From assembly GCF_018130765.1 (NCBI RefSeq), contig NZ_JAFCJZ010000004.1, positions 1 through 64,000 on the forward strand: DNA of 64,000 nt, given 5' to 3'. Of this stretch, positions 1-9,209 are shown in pieces (position 1 is the stretch's first letter; every line of letters starts with the position of its first letter). The notes beneath the pieces are model-generated. The model did not search any database, was not told the DNA's origin, and saw only the letters and a program-made list of their open reading frames with translations. A program made the position numbers and the translations under genes. This stretch comes from Bradyrhizobium iriomotense. GTDB taxonomy: Bacteria > Pseudomonadota > Alphaproteobacteria > Rhizobiales > Xanthobacteraceae.

Positions 1-38
1 TCCACAAAGCTCGGCTGTCCTGTCCGCTTAACCGCCAT
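1..38 (-). CDS. start of a gene running off the left edge (unidentified)
   Basis: On the minus strand an ATG at 38-36 follows a good ribosome binding site (GGAGGG, about 5 bases upstream). The frame stays open to the window edge, giving MAVKRTGQPSFV. Twelve residues are too few to assign a family. It would be transcribed in the same direction as the ATP-grasp gene, 64 bases downstream of that gene's stop. Only the start signal supports it. Confidence 0.35.
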   Translation of the reverse strand, partial: MAVKRTGQPSFV

Positions 39-101
39 CGCTACCCTCCAAGGCTCTGCCCTAGGGAATCACAACTGCAAGGGGAGAAGGGAAGCAGGCG
101 C

Positions 102-1040
102 TCAGCTTACCTCCCCAAACACCCGGTCCAGCGCCGCGTCATACGCCGCCTGCACCAGCTCCGGATGCAGCTTGGCCAGCGCTTCCATCATCACGCCGGA
201 GTTGATCTCGAGCACGCGCCAGGTGCCATCGACACGAACCACGTCGATCGACGCGAAGGTGATGCCGATGGCGCTCGCGGCATCGATCGCGAGCTTCACG
301 CAAGCCGTTCGAACCTCGCCGGCCTCCAGCAGCACCGGCTTTGCACCGGCATCGAGATTGTGCCGCCAGTCCGAGCCACGCTGCTTGCTGTAGACGACGA
401 GGGGCACGTCATCGAGCAGCACCACGCGGACCTCCTCCTCGATCGCGACATAGGGCGAGATCACGAGCCCCGTGCTCATCGCAAAGACCTCGCGGGCCGC
501 GTGGTCGAGTTCCGCCGCCGCCGTCACCTTGAACACCGAGCGCCCCGATGTCCCCTCGTTCGGCTTCACCACCATGCCTTGCGGATTCTGCGCGAGCAGC
601 GCCAGCATCGCTTCATGCCAGCTTGGGCCAGCGACGTGCACGCCCAGCCTCGGGTTGAGGAAGAGCTGATGCGGAATGCACGGCACGTCCGCCAGCGTCA
701 GCGCCTCGGCGGTCGCCGATTTGTCGTTGGCGAGGCGATGCGCGATCGCACTGTTGAGGCCGATGTCGTAGCCGAAGGCGAAGCGGCGCGTCTCGCCCTG
801 GCGCATCGCGATCAGCCAGCCGCCGGCGCGGCTGTCGACTGCAATGCCATGGCGGGCGCAATAGCGCCTGATCGCCTGGACGAAGATCCGCTCGCTGCCA
901 GCCATCTGTTTCAGTCGCTCGTGTCGGTCGTTCCTGGCGCCAAAAGCCGCAAAAATGCGGGAATCGGCGCCATAGCGGGTGAAAATCAGAGCTATTCTTA
1001 ATGAAATTCTCGCGAGCGCGACGGAAATTAAGTGCTGCAT
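102..1040 (-). CDS. RimK-like ATP-grasp domain protein
   Basis: Predicted ATP-grasp ligase of 312 residues. The ATP-binding part shows VVKPNEGTSGRSVF around residue 155 (lysine and glycine-rich loop) and the magnesium-binding strand VLEINSGVMME near residue 285, as in RimK/glutathione-synthase-type enzymes that couple ATP hydrolysis to amide-bond formation. The substrate cannot be inferred. The frame is open up to 1178. I chose the ATG at 1040 because AAGG lies about six bases upstream; the ATG at 905 (267 aa) is a serious alternative, since the segment before it looks less conserved in character. It is divergent from fpr, and a FixK-type box (1131-1144) lies between them. Confidence 0.72.
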   Translation of the reverse strand: MQHLISVALARISLRIALIFTRYGADSRIFAAFGARNDRHERLKQMAGSERIFVQAIRRYCARHGIAVDSRAGGWLIAMRQGETRRFAFGYDIGLNSAIAHRLANDKSATAEALTLADVPCIPHQLFLNPRLGVHVAGPSWHEAMLALLAQNPQGMVVKPNEGTSGRSVFKVTAAAELDHAAREVFAMSTGLVISPYVAIEEEVRVVLLDDVPLVVYSKQRGSDWRHNLDAGAKPVLLEAGEVRTACVKLAIDAASAIGITFASIDVVRVDGTWRVLEINSGVMMEALAKLHPELVQAAYDAALDRVFGEVS

Positions 1041-1130
1041 TCGAGCCTTGGCGGGAAAAGAAATTGCCCTTCTTCCGCGCCCGGCAGCAGATTCATTAAT
1101 GATGCGGCCATTTCCGCTGCAAATGCCGGT

Positions 1131-1144
1131 TTGATCGGCATCAA
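1131..1144. promoter_or_regulatory. FixK/FNR-type box between ATP-grasp gene and fpr
   Basis: TTGATCGGCATCAA is a perfect TTGAT-N4-ATCAA palindrome, the canonical FixK/FNR site. It lies 149 bases upstream of the fpr start and 91 bases from the ATP-grasp start. Activation at the usual -40 position would imply an untranslated leader of about 100 bases for fpr. The match is seen directly; regulation is inferred. Confidence 0.6.
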
Positions 1145-1292
1145 TTGCATCCGAAACGAGGTTGATTATTGGTCTCAATGGCGTAGATCACACACGCGAA
1201 ATCCTCCGCCATGGCAATGGTGTCCGCCCCGCTTTCAGGGGCCGGGCAGAGCTTTTGCCCTAAAACCGCAATTATTCGGAATATCGAAAATC

Positions 1293-2066
1293 ATGAGCGC
1301 GTTTTACCGAGAGAAGGTTCTTTCCGTCCAGCACTGGACCGACACGCTGTTCAGCTTCCGCGCCACGCGCGATACCGGCTTCCGGTTCCAGAACGGCCAG
1401 TTCGCCATGATCGGCCTCGAGGTCGACGGCCGTCCGCTGCTGCGCGCCTACAGCATGGCGAGCGCCAACCACGAGGAAGAGCTCGAGTTCTTCTCGATCA
1501 AGGTGCAGGACGGCCCGCTCACCTCGCGCCTGCAGAAGATCAAGGAAGGCGACACCATCCTGGTCGGCCGCAAGGCGACCGGTACGCTGATCACCGACAA
1601 CCTCATCCCCGGCAAGCGGCTGATGCTGCTGTCGACCGGCACCGGCCTTGCGCCCTTCGCCAGCCTGATCAAGGACCCCGATGTCTACGACCAGTTCGAG
1701 TCCATCGTGCTGGTGCATGGCTGCCGCCAAGTGTCCGAGCTCGCTTATGGCGAGAAGCTGGTCGCGAACCTGCGCGAGGACGAGCTGTTCGGCGAGCTGC
1801 TCGCGGACAAGCTGATCTACTATCCGACCGTGACCCGCGAGCCGTTCAAGAACCGCGGCCGCATCACCGACCTCATCAACTCCGAGCAGATCTTCAACGA
1901 CATTGGCCAGGGTCCGCTCGACATCGCGACCGACCGCATCATGATGTGCGGCAGCCCGGCGATGCTCGAAGAGCTCAAGGTGATGTTCGAGAGCCGCGAC
2001 TTCATCGAAGGCAGCGGCAACAAGCCCGGTCATTTCGTGATCGAGAAGGCCTTCGTCGAGCGGTAA
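1293..2066 (+). CDS. fpr: ferredoxin--NADP reductase
   Basis: FAD-dependent ferredoxin/flavodoxin-NADP+ reductase of 257 residues, the usual size of the bacterial single-domain-pair (Fpr) type. The FAD-binding half carries RAYSMASANHEE (the RxYS flavin motif) around residue 50. The NADP-binding half carries LLSTGTGLAPFASLI near residue 115 and MMCGSPAML near residue 218. The C-terminus ends FVIEKAFVER, as expected for this subclass, where the last residues cover the flavin. It supplies or drains electrons between NADPH and ferredoxins, for example for Fe-S assembly or oxidative-stress defence. The frame opens earlier (1032), but the ATG at 1293 gives the normal N-terminus. A FixK-type box is 149 bases upstream. 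Confidence 0.92.
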   Translation: MSAFYREKVLSVQHWTDTLFSFRATRDTGFRFQNGQFAMIGLEVDGRPLLRAYSMASANHEEELEFFSIKVQDGPLTSRLQKIKEGDTILVGRKATGTLITDNLIPGKRLMLLSTGTGLAPFASLIKDPDVYDQFESIVLVHGCRQVSELAYGEKLVANLREDELFGELLADKLIYYPTVTREPFKNRGRITDLINSEQIFNDIGQGPLDIATDRIMMCGSPAMLEELKVMFESRDFIEGSGNKPGHFVIEKAFVER

Positions 2067-2082
2067 GCGCCGCGTCTTCCCC

Positions 2083-2235
2083 GTCGTCCCGGACCAGCGC
2101 GCCCAAAGCGCGCGCCGATCCGGGACCCATAGCCACAGGCTGTGGTGATGCGAAGACTCGGAGTGACAGCCTCCTAAGCCATTAAATTCCGTGGTTATGG
2201 ATCCCGGGTCTGCGCTTACGCTTGCCCGGGATGAC
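2083..2235. repeat. nested palindromic intergenic repeat, copy A
   Basis: One of six related elements in this window. The outer arms read GTCGTCCCGG and CCCGGGATGAC. The inner arms are GGGACCCATAGCCACAGG and the complementary GTGGTTATGGATCCCGGG. Together they can form a long imperfect hairpin. It lies just after fpr and explains most of the 356-base gap before the next gene; the rest of the gap, to 2422, shows nothing recognisable. Confidence 0.75.
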
Positions 2236-2422
2236 AGCTCAGTTTGTGGCCACCACGGCCTCGTCCCATCCCCCGCCCTCTGCTGCAGCGCAACAACACT
2301 ACCCTCTCGGCGGATTGATCTGCCGCGGCCCGAATTCGCTAGCCTGAAACAAGGGCCGCGTCATATCCGTATGACAGGGGCGGGCGTATCGTACCGCCTC
2401 ATGCCGGCGAGAGGATGAGATC

Positions 2423-4111
2423 GTGGCCGACGACAATAAAAAGCTGGAATCGCCGAAACGCCTGGCACTGGCGGAAGAGGGGGTCATGGAGACCCTGCTG
2501 CTGCCGTTCTCGCCGCGCTTCATCGTGCTGACGATGTGCGCGGTCGTCACCGCGCTCCTGATCGGCATCGGCATCGCCGACCGCAAGATCTCGGACATCC
2601 TGCTGATCCCGATCCTGATCTTCGGCGCCCTGACGCTGCTCGGCGTCCGCGACCTCCTGCAGAAGAGCCACGCGGTGCTGCGCAACTATCCGATCTCGGC
2701 GCATATCCGCTTCCTGCTCGAAGAGATCCGCCCCGAGATGCGGCAGTATTTCTTCGAGAGCGAGAAGGACGGCATGCCGTTCTCGCGCGACACCCGCGCG
2801 GTGGTCTATCAGCGCGCCAAGATGCAGCTCGACAAGCGTCCGTTCGGCACCCAGGAGGACGTCTATCGCGAGGGCTATGAGTGGATGCATCACTCGGTCT
2901 CGCCGAAGGCGCATGCCGCGGAGAGGTTCCGCATCACCGTCGGCGGCCCCGACTGCAAGAAGCCCTATTCGGCCTCGGTGTTCAACATCTCCGCGATGAG
3001 CTTTGGTGCGCTCAGCCCGAATGCCGTGCGGGCGCTGAATGCCGGCGCGAAAAAGGGCGGCTTCGCGCACGACACCGGCGAAGGCGGCTTCAGCCCCTAT
3101 CACGCAGAGATGGGCGGCGACATCATCTGGGAGATCGGCTCCGGCTATTTCGGCTGCCGCCATCTCGACGGCTCCTTCGACCCCGAAGCGTTCGCGCGCG
3201 TCGCCGGCCAGGACCAGATCAAGATGGTCGAGCTCAAGATCAGCCAGGGCGCCAAGCCGGGTCATGGCGGCGTGCTGCCGGCGGCGAAGGTCTCGGAGGA
3301 GATTTCGAAGATTCGCGGCGTTGCCATGGGGGAGGACTGCATCTCGCCGGCCTCGCACCGGGCGTTCTCGACGCCTGTTGGCATGATGGAGTTCATCGCG
3401 GAGATGCGCCGCCTGTCCGGCGGCAAGCCGGCCGGCTTCAAGCTGTGCATCGGCCATCCCTGGGAGTTCCTGGCGATTTGCAAGGCGATGCTGGAGACCG
3501 GTATCTACCCTGATTTCATCGTCGTCGACGGCAATGAGGGCGGCACCGGCGCGGCGCCGCTGGAGTTCATGGACCATTTGGGCATGCCGATGCGCGAGGG
3601 CGTCAATTTCGTCCACAACGCGCTGGTCGGCATCAACGCGCGCGACCGCATCAAGATCGGTGCGTCCGGCAAGATCGCCACCGCCTTCGACATGGCGCGG
3701 GCGATGGCGATCGGCGCCGACTGGTGCAATTCGGCGCGCGGTTTCATGTTCTCGCTCGGCTGCATCCAGTCGCTGAGCTGCCACACCGACCGCTGCCCGA
3801 CCGGTGTCGCGACGCAGGATCCGACGCGGGCGCGCGCGCTCTACGTGCCGCTCAAGATCGACCGCGTGCACAATTATCACCATGCCACGCTGCACTCGCT
3901 GACCGAGCTGATCGCCGCGGCCGGCCTCGAGCATCCGCAGCAGCTGCGCCCGATCCATTTCAGCCAGCGGACGTCGACGACCCAGGTGAAGTCCTTCGCA
4001 CAGCTCTATCCGGCGCTGCGCCCCGGCGAGCTGCTCGAAGGCACCGAAGACCCGCGGTTCGCCGATGCCTGGCGGATGGCGCGGGCGGAGACGTTCCAGC
4101 CGGCGCTGTGA
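2423..4111 (+). CDS. membrane-anchored FMN-binding glutamate synthase-family protein
   Basis: 562 residues resembling the FMN/Fe-S (synthase) domain of the glutamate synthase large subunit, as a stand-alone protein. Two hydrophobic segments (about residues 33-52 and 57-72) anchor the N-terminus, unlike cytosolic GltB. The catalytic barrel shows SFGALSPNAVRALNAGAKKG near residue 193, KPGHGGVLP, GNEGGTGAAPLEF and a cysteine cluster CIQSLSCHTDRCPTGV typical of the glutamate synthase Fe-S loop. The amidotransferase and GltD parts are missing, so true glutamate synthase activity is uncertain. It probably is an FMN oxidoreductase of unknown substrate. The start is GTG with GAGAGGATGAG upstream. Confidence 0.85.
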   Translation: MADDNKKLESPKRLALAEEGVMETLLLPFSPRFIVLTMCAVVTALLIGIGIADRKISDILLIPILIFGALTLLGVRDLLQKSHAVLRNYPISAHIRFLLEEIRPEMRQYFFESEKDGMPFSRDTRAVVYQRAKMQLDKRPFGTQEDVYREGYEWMHHSVSPKAHAAERFRITVGGPDCKKPYSASVFNISAMSFGALSPNAVRALNAGAKKGGFAHDTGEGGFSPYHAEMGGDIIWEIGSGYFGCRHLDGSFDPEAFARVAGQDQIKMVELKISQGAKPGHGGVLPAAKVSEEISKIRGVAMGEDCISPASHRAFSTPVGMMEFIAEMRRLSGGKPAGFKLCIGHPWEFLAICKAMLETGIYPDFIVVDGNEGGTGAAPLEFMDHLGMPMREGVNFVHNALVGINARDRIKIGASGKIATAFDMARAMAIGADWCNSARGFMFSLGCIQSLSCHTDRCPTGVATQDPTRARALYVPLKIDRVHNYHHATLHSLTELIAAAGLEHPQQLRPIHFSQRTSTTQVKSFAQLYPALRPGELLEGTEDPRFADAWRMARAETFQPAL

Positions 4112-4215
4112 GCGCATCGTTCCGCCCGCGGCCACGTCGGGCCGATCCGTGTAAATTCAGCGCCAGCGCGGCTGGCAATTGGCATTTTGTTCAACTTTGG
4201 GTGTAAATTCACCCC

Positions 4216-4455
4216 ATGGACGAGCGACGCAACAAAGCCAGACATCGGGTGCTGAAGGCCGGGACGATCGAGTTCGGCGGCGGCGCGATCGACTGCACCG
4301 TTCGCAATTTCTCGGACACCGGCGCGGCGCTCGACGTCACCAGCCCGGTCGGCATCCCCGAACACTTCACCCTGTTCATCCAGGCCGACGGAACGCATCT
4401 GCCCTGCACCGTGGTCTGGCGCAAGGAAAAGCGGATCGGGGTGAGGTTCGGGTAG
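4216..4455 (+). CDS. PilZ domain protein (c-di-GMP receptor)
   Basis: 79 residues making up a single PilZ domain. The arginine-rich start RRNKARHR and the later NFSDTGAAL correspond to the two c-di-GMP contact motifs (RxxxR and D/NxSxxG). Single-domain PilZ proteins act as c-di-GMP-responsive adaptors for motility or polysaccharide synthesis; the partner here is unknown. The start at 4216 follows a short promoter-like gap, and the gene stands alone. Confidence 0.85.
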   Translation: MDERRNKARHRVLKAGTIEFGGGAIDCTVRNFSDTGAALDVTSPVGIPEHFTLFIQADGTHLPCTVVWRKEKRIGVRFG

Positions 4456-4490
4456 GCGGTGTGGTCCCAACTCTTGTGGCATATTCAGCT

Positions 4491-4683
4491 GTCGTCCCGG
4501 ACAAGCGCAGCTCTAGACAACGCGCAGCGTTGTCTAGAGTGGAGCGCAGATCCGGGACCCATACCGCGTGATCTATCGATCACGCTCGGCAGCAGTACCC
4601 AACTGCGAGTCTTCGCCAAACTACTCCCTGTGGTTATGGGTCCCGGATCAGCGCGCGCTTGGGGCGCGCTTGTCCGGGACGAC
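4491..4683. repeat. nested palindromic intergenic repeat, copy B
   Basis: The clearest copy of the family. The left arm begins GTCGTCCCGGACAAGCGC and the right arm ends GCGCTTGTCCGGGACGAC. Inner arms around GATCCGGGACCCAT and ATGGGTCCCGGATC complete a long hairpin. A further internal hairpin CTCTAGACAACG/CGTTGTCTAGAG lies in the left half. It fills the gap between the convergent PilZ and CNNM genes and could act as a bidirectional terminator. Confidence 0.8.
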
Positions 4684-4732
4684 GAGTGGAGAGTGGTACG
4701 CCGTCCTGCGTTCTCACACGCAGGTGCGCACT

Positions 4733-6028
4733 TCACGCCGCCGCCTGCTCCCCCCGCCGGCTCGCCAGAATCTTGTCGATCCTCCGGCCGTCGAGATCGA
4801 CCACCTCGATATGCCAATCGCCGAGATCGAAGGCGTCGCCGACATCGGGCAGCATGCTGAATTGCTGCAGCACGAGGCCCGCCACCGTGTTGAAGCGATG
4901 CGGCGGCAGCTCGATGCCGAGCAGCTCGCCGAATTCGTCGACCGGCATCCAGCCGGCGACCAGCAGCGATTCGTCCGCGCGCTTGACGTAAGCCGGCTCC
5001 GGCGGGCCCTCCTCGGAGTGGAACGCGCCGACGATCGATTCCAGGATATCGGCCGCGGTGACCACGCCTTCGAAGGCGCCGTACTCGTCGTAGACGAAGC
5101 CGACGTGAACCGGAGCAGCTTTCAGGATCGTGAGCACATCGCGGGCATCCGCCGACGCCGGAATGCTCGGCGCTTCGCGGACCAGCGCCCGAAGGTCTGG
5201 CGTGCGTTCGCTCATGTAGGCGACCAGCAGGTCCTTGGCCTGGAGCACGCCGATCGGCTTGTCGCGATCGCCGTCGGACGCCGGAAAGCGCGAATGCGGG
5301 CTCTTCGCGATGATCTCCTGGATGGCCTCCGGTGCGTCGTTCAGATCGATCTCGTCGACCTCCGTGCGCGGCGTCATGACGGCGCCGACCGGCCGGTCGC
5401 CGAGCCGCATCACGCCGGCGATCATCTCCTTCTCGCCGGGCTCGAGCACGCCGGCGCTCTCGGCCTCGCTGACGAGGTGATGGATCTCGTCTTCCGAAAC
5501 CTTCTCCTCGGCCTTGCCGCCGCGGCCGAGCAGCGTGAGGATCACCTTGCCGGAGAGATCGAGCAGGAAGACGAGCGGCAGCGATATCTTTGCAAGCACG
5601 TGCATCGCGGGCGCGACCCTGACGGCGATGCTTTCGGGGTCGCGCAGCGCCACCTGCTTCGGCACCAGCTCGCCGACGATCAGCGTCGCGTAGGTGATGA
5701 GCGTGACGACGATGCCGACGCCGACGATGTCGGCGATGCCTGAGGACAGGCCGAGCTCGATCAGCCATTGCGTCAGCCGCTGCCCGAGCGTCGCGCCGGA
5801 GAACGCGCCCGAGAGCACGCCAACCAGCGTGATGCCGATCTGCACCGTCGAGAGGAATTTTCCGGGATCGGCCGCCAGCGTCAGCGCCCGCTCGGCGCCG
5901 CGCACGCCCTTGGCCGCGAGCAGCGAGAGGCGGGCCGGGCGAGACGAGACCACGGCCAGCTCCGACATGGACAAGAGGCCGTTGATGACGATCAGGACGA
6001 CGACGATGACGAGTTCGACGGAGAGCAT
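4733..6028 (-). CDS. CNNM/CorC-HlyC family membrane protein (hemolysin-type)
   Basis: 431 residues with the three-part layout of the HlyC/CorC/CNNM family: an N-terminal DUF21 membrane domain (about residues 1-200, starting MLSVELVIVVVLIVINGLL), a CBS-domain pair (about 215-335, including MTPRTEVDEIDL and DVLTILKAAPVHVGFVYDE), and a C-terminal CorC_HlyC domain (about 345-425). The family is linked to Mg2+/Co2+ transport or resistance; 'hemolysin' is a historical name. The frame extends upstream to 6121, but the ATG at 6028 starts directly at the first membrane segment. Confidence 0.88.
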   Translation of the reverse strand: MLSVELVIVVVLIVINGLLSMSELAVVSSRPARLSLLAAKGVRGAERALTLAADPGKFLSTVQIGITLVGVLSGAFSGATLGQRLTQWLIELGLSSGIADIVGVGIVVTLITYATLIVGELVPKQVALRDPESIAVRVAPAMHVLAKISLPLVFLLDLSGKVILTLLGRGGKAEEKVSEDEIHHLVSEAESAGVLEPGEKEMIAGVMRLGDRPVGAVMTPRTEVDEIDLNDAPEAIQEIIAKSPHSRFPASDGDRDKPIGVLQAKDLLVAYMSERTPDLRALVREAPSIPASADARDVLTILKAAPVHVGFVYDEYGAFEGVVTAADILESIVGAFHSEEGPPEPAYVKRADESLLVAGWMPVDEFGELLGIELPPHRFNTVAGLVLQQFSMLPDVGDAFDLGDWHIEVVDLDGRRIDKILASRRGEQAAA

Positions 6029-6240
6029 TGACGTTCCGAGGTAAGCAAGTATGGCAGGCGGCTGCCGGCACACGCATTGATATAGGTATTCAGCGCGGAA
6101 TTGCTGGCAATTCTGTCGCATCCGTCGCCGCGAGGAACCGCGTGGCGAACTATATTCCCCACGGTCTGCGACGAGATGACACCCGCGGAACTACGGGCAT
6201 GTGCTTAACGGGGTCTTAGTGGCCGCCGACTAGGTTCTCC

Positions 6241-6254
6241 GCATTTGTAAATGC
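6241..6254. promoter_or_regulatory. inverted repeat upstream of the chemoreceptor gene
   Basis: GCATTT-GT-AAATGC, a 6-base perfect inverted repeat that ends 18 bases before the chosen start of the chemoreceptor gene. It could be an operator or a chance palindrome. Confidence 0.25.
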
Positions 6255-6271
6255 AATTTGGGGGACCGAGG

Positions 6272-8347
6272 ATGCGGATCGGGAAGCTTTTCGCGCTGTC
6301 GATGCTGACGGTGACGGTTTTTGCAGTCATCCTCGGCGCCGAGGTGCTGATACCCCAGACGCGCATCTTCACGAACCGTTCCGACGCGATCAAGACGGTC
6401 GACGCCTTTGGCGCGACCCTGATGATCAGCCAGCAGGTCGCCGGCCTTCGCGCGCCCTACATTGGACCGATCTTCCAGGAAGCCGCTGCGACGCAGACGC
6501 AGATCGACGCTGCCGCGAAGGCTGCAAAGGCAGCCGATGCGGCATTCGAGAGGGCAAGGCCCACCTTCCTGGCGCTGAGTGACGCCGGATCGATGATCGA
6601 AAAGCTCGACCGTACCGCTCGGCGGCTCAAGGAGGTCACCACGGCGGCAGATCGCGCGATGAGCGTTCCCCTGGCGCAGCGCGACAGCGCCGTGATCAAG
6701 GCCTTCCTGCCCGGCGTGGCCGAGGTCATCGGCAACATCGAGCCGATCATGAATCAGCTCGAAGGACAGGTCGTCAACGCCGATTCGTCACTTGCGGCGC
6801 TACTGGGCCTGGCGCGAACGGCGCAGGATCTGCGTGTTTCGGCAGGCAGCCGCGCCGCCTCGCTGTCGCCGGCGCTGAGCGCACGCCGGCCGCTCACGGC
6901 GGCCGAGATAACGCTAATGGATCGCATGCAGGGTCGCGTCGAGGCCGATCGCGAACGCATCGAGGCCGGCATCGACCAGCTTGGAAGCCCGCCTCGTATC
7001 GCCGCCGCATTCAAGGCAGCGACGGAATCCTATTTCGGAAAAGCCGCGCCCGTCGTGGATAAGGAGATGCCTGCGGCCCGGAGCGACGGCAAGTACGGCA
7101 TCAGCGCCGAAGAGCTCGCGAGCGTCATTGTGCCGGCGATCCAGATGTTCTACGGCGTGCGCGACGCTGCGCTGGCGGAAGCCGCCGAGCGCGCCTCGTC
7201 CTCGCGCGATGGCGCACTGGCGATGCTGGCGCTTGCGGGCGTTGCGGTGCTGGCTCTGCTCGGCACGCTCGGCGGCGTGACCATGATGCTGCGCAGCCGC
7301 GTGGTGACGCCGCTCAGCCGCCTCGCCGATGTGATCGGGACGCTCGCCGCCGGACGGCATGACGTCGAGATTCCGGCGACGGGCCGCAATGACGAGATCG
7401 GGCAGGTCGCGGGCTCGCTCCAGCACTTCAAGGATTCGCTTCTTGCCAAGAAGGCCGCCGACGAGGCGGCCGCGATCGAGGCCGAGGCGAAGCTCAAGCG
7501 CAGCCAGCGCATGGACCAGATCGCGCGCGAGTTCGAAGCCATGATCGGCGACGTCATCAACACCGTCGCGTCGGCATCCTCCGAGCTGGAGGTCTCGGCG
7601 GGAACGCTGACGAGCACGGCCGAACAGTCCGAGCAGGTCACCGCGACCGTCGCAGCCGCGTCCGAACAGGCCTCCACCAACGTGCAGACCGTTGCCGCGG
7701 CGGCCGAGGAGATGGCCTCGTCGGTCGACGAGATCAGCCGGCAGGTCCAGGACTCCGCGCGCGTCGCCGGTGAAGCCGTGCAGCAGGCCGAGCGGACCAA
7801 CGATCATGTCGGCGAGCTCGCCAAGGCCGCGGGGCGGATCGGCGACGTCGTCGAGCTCATCAGCCAGATCGCGGGCCAGACCAATCTCCTGGCGCTGAAC
7901 GCCACCATCGAGGCGGCGCGCGCCGGCGAGGCCGGACGCGGCTTCGCGGTGGTCGCCTCCGAGGTCAAGGCACTGGCCGAGCAGACCGCCAAGGCGACCG
8001 GCGAGATCAGCCAGCAGATCTCGGGGATCCAGGCGGCGACCGAGGATTCTGTCGGCGCCATCAAGGCGATCGGCGACACCATCACAAGGATGTCGGAGAT
8101 CGCTTCCGCAATCGCCTCGGCGGTCGAGGAGCAGGGCGCGGCGACGCGCGAGATTTCCCGCAACGTGCAGCAGGCGGCGCGCGGCACCCAGCAGGTCTCC
8201 GCCAGCATCGTCGACGTGCAGCACGGCACGAGCCAGACCGGATCGGCCTCCGCCAACGTCCTCGCCGCGGCCAGATCGCTGTCCGGCGAGAGCACCCGTC
8301 TCAAGACCGAGGTCGGAAAATTCCTGGACGCTATCCGCGCCGCGTAG
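6272..8347 (+). CDS. methyl-accepting chemotaxis protein
   Basis: Chemoreceptor of 691 residues. A short cytoplasmic start and first membrane helix (residues 1-25) precede a periplasmic sensor region (about 26-305, helical, no recognised ligand domain). The second membrane helix is [18 protein letters not shown] (about 315-340). Then come a HAMP domain (about 342-395) and the signalling hairpin (about 455-690), whose tip contains [20 protein letters not shown]. It would control CheA through CheW. No C-terminal CheR-binding pentapeptide is visible. An upstream in-frame ATG (6251) exists; I prefer 6272, preceded by GGGGACCGAGG. No che genes are nearby, so it is an orphan receptor. Confidence 0.92.
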   Translation: MRIGKLFALSMLTVTVFAVILGAEVLIPQTRIFTNRSDAIKTVDAFGATLMISQQVAGLRAPYIGPIFQEAAATQTQIDAAAKAAKAADAAFERARPTFLALSDAGSMIEKLDRTARRLKEVTTAADRAMSVPLAQRDSAVIKAFLPGVAEVIGNIEPIMNQLEGQVVNADSSLAALLGLARTAQDLRVSAGSRAASLSPALSARRPLTAAEITLMDRMQGRVEADRERIEAGIDQLGSPPRIAAAFKAATESYFGKAAPVVDKEMPAARSDGKYGISAEELASVIVPAIQMFYGVRDAALAEAAERASSSRDGALAMLALAGVAVLALLGTLGGVTMMLRSRVVTPLSRLADVIGTLAAGRHDVEIPATGRNDEIGQVAGSLQHFKDSLLAKKAADEAAAIEAEAKLKRSQRMDQIAREFEAMIGDVINTVASASSELEVSAGTLTSTAEQSEQVTATVAAASEQASTNVQTVAAAAEEMASSVDEISRQVQDSARVAGEAVQQAERTNDHVGELAKAAGRIGDVVELISQIAGQTNLLALNATIEAARAGEAGRGFAVVASEVKALAEQTAKATGEISQQISGIQAATEDSVGAIKAIGDTITRMSEIASAIASAVEEQGAATREISRNVQQAARGTQQVSASIVDVQHGTSQTGSASANVLAAARSLSGESTRLKTEVGKFLDAIRAA

Positions 8348-8462
8348 AGGTCCATTGTGGACGGAAGCGGTTTGACCTAGATTTGCAGCACGGGGATGTC
8401 GCAGCCTCCCCTTGAAGTGGTGATCCCACGCAAGCGCTGCTCGCTGATTCATGGAGCGAGCA

Positions 8463-9194
8463 ATGGACGGGATCGCAATCGAGCTTCCGCTTTTCCTGTT
8501 GGCCACCTTCGCCGGCGCCTTCGTCGCCGGCCTCTCCGGCTTCGCCTTCGGCCTCGTCGCGGCATCGCTGTGGCTCTACGTGCTGACGCCGCTTCAGAGC
8601 GCCAGCCTGATCGTCGGCTTCGGCCTGCTGGTGCAGGGCTATTCGGTCTGGAAGCTGCGCAGCTCGCTCGACTGGCGCCGGCTGTGGCCCTTCATCGTCG
8701 GTGCAGTCGTCGGCGTGCCGGCCGGGGTGTCGCTTCTGACCTGGGCCGATCCGAAGAGCGTCCGCATCGCGGTCGGTGCGATCCTGATTGCCTACAGCCT
8801 CTATGCATTCTTCCGGCCGCAGCTCAAGCTCGCCACGGTCGTACCGCCGGCAGCCGACATCACGGTCGGTTTCGTCAACGGTCTGCTCGGCGGGCTGACG
8901 GGCCTTGCCGGCATCGTCGTCACCATCTGGTGCAATCTGCGCGGCCTGCCCAAGGACGTGCAGCGTGCCACGTTTCAGCCGGTCGCAGTCGTGGTGTTCG
9001 CCATGGCGGCGTTCTGGCTCGGTGCCAAGGGATCGCTCACGCTCGACACGGCAAAGCTGTTCGCGCTCGGCCTGCCGTTCCTGTTCGCCGGCACCTGGCT
9101 CGGCCTGAAACTGTTCGGCCGAATCGACGAGGCCGCGTTCCGCAAGATCGTGCTCGCGCTGCTGCTCGTCTCGGGTGTCGCGCTGCTGTTCTGA
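8463..9194 (+). CDS. TauE/SafE family permease
   Basis: 243 residues, almost wholly hydrophobic with about eight membrane segments, matching TauE/SafE (DUF81) permeases that export sulfite, sulfoacetate or related anions. Typical internal features are LSGFAFGLVAASLWLYVLTP in the first half and GLLGGLTGLAGIVVTIWC in the second, the family's pseudo-repeat. An earlier in-frame ATG is at 8451, but GGAG at 8453 lies correctly for the ATG at 8463. The gene converges on the porin gene with an 8-base gap. Confidence 0.88.
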   Translation: MDGIAIELPLFLLATFAGAFVAGLSGFAFGLVAASLWLYVLTPLQSASLIVGFGLLVQGYSVWKLRSSLDWRRLWPFIVGAVVGVPAGVSLLTWADPKSVRIAVGAILIAYSLYAFFRPQLKLATVVPPAADITVGFVNGLLGGLTGLAGIVVTIWCNLRGLPKDVQRATFQPVAVVVFAMAAFWLGAKGSLTLDTAKLFALGLPFLFAGTWLGLKLFGRIDEAAFRKIVLALLLVSGVALLF

Positions 9195-9209
9195 GCTGCG
9201 GCTCAGAAC
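9188..9209. terminator. bidirectional hairpin over two convergent stop codons
   Basis: GTTCTGAGC-TGCG-GCTCAGAAC is a perfect 9-base-pair stem with a 4-base loop, spanning the stop codons of the TauE gene (plus) and the porin gene (minus). No clear T-tract is present, but the position suits termination of both transcripts. Confidence 0.5.

Noticed and set aside
1032..1292. long N-terminal extension of fpr
   Set aside because: The extra 87 residues have no similarity to Fpr and contain the FixK box; the normal Fpr start is the ATG at 1293.
2399..4135. 578-residue open frame on the minus strand
   Set aside because: Antisense shadow of the FMN-binding glutamate-synthase-like gene; Arg/Ala/His-rich with no domain, typical of high-GC antisense frames.
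6914..8506. 530-residue minus-strand frame opposite the chemoreceptor
   Set aside because: Composition (Gly/Arg/Leu/Asp-rich) mirrors the codon bias of the real gene and shows no motif.
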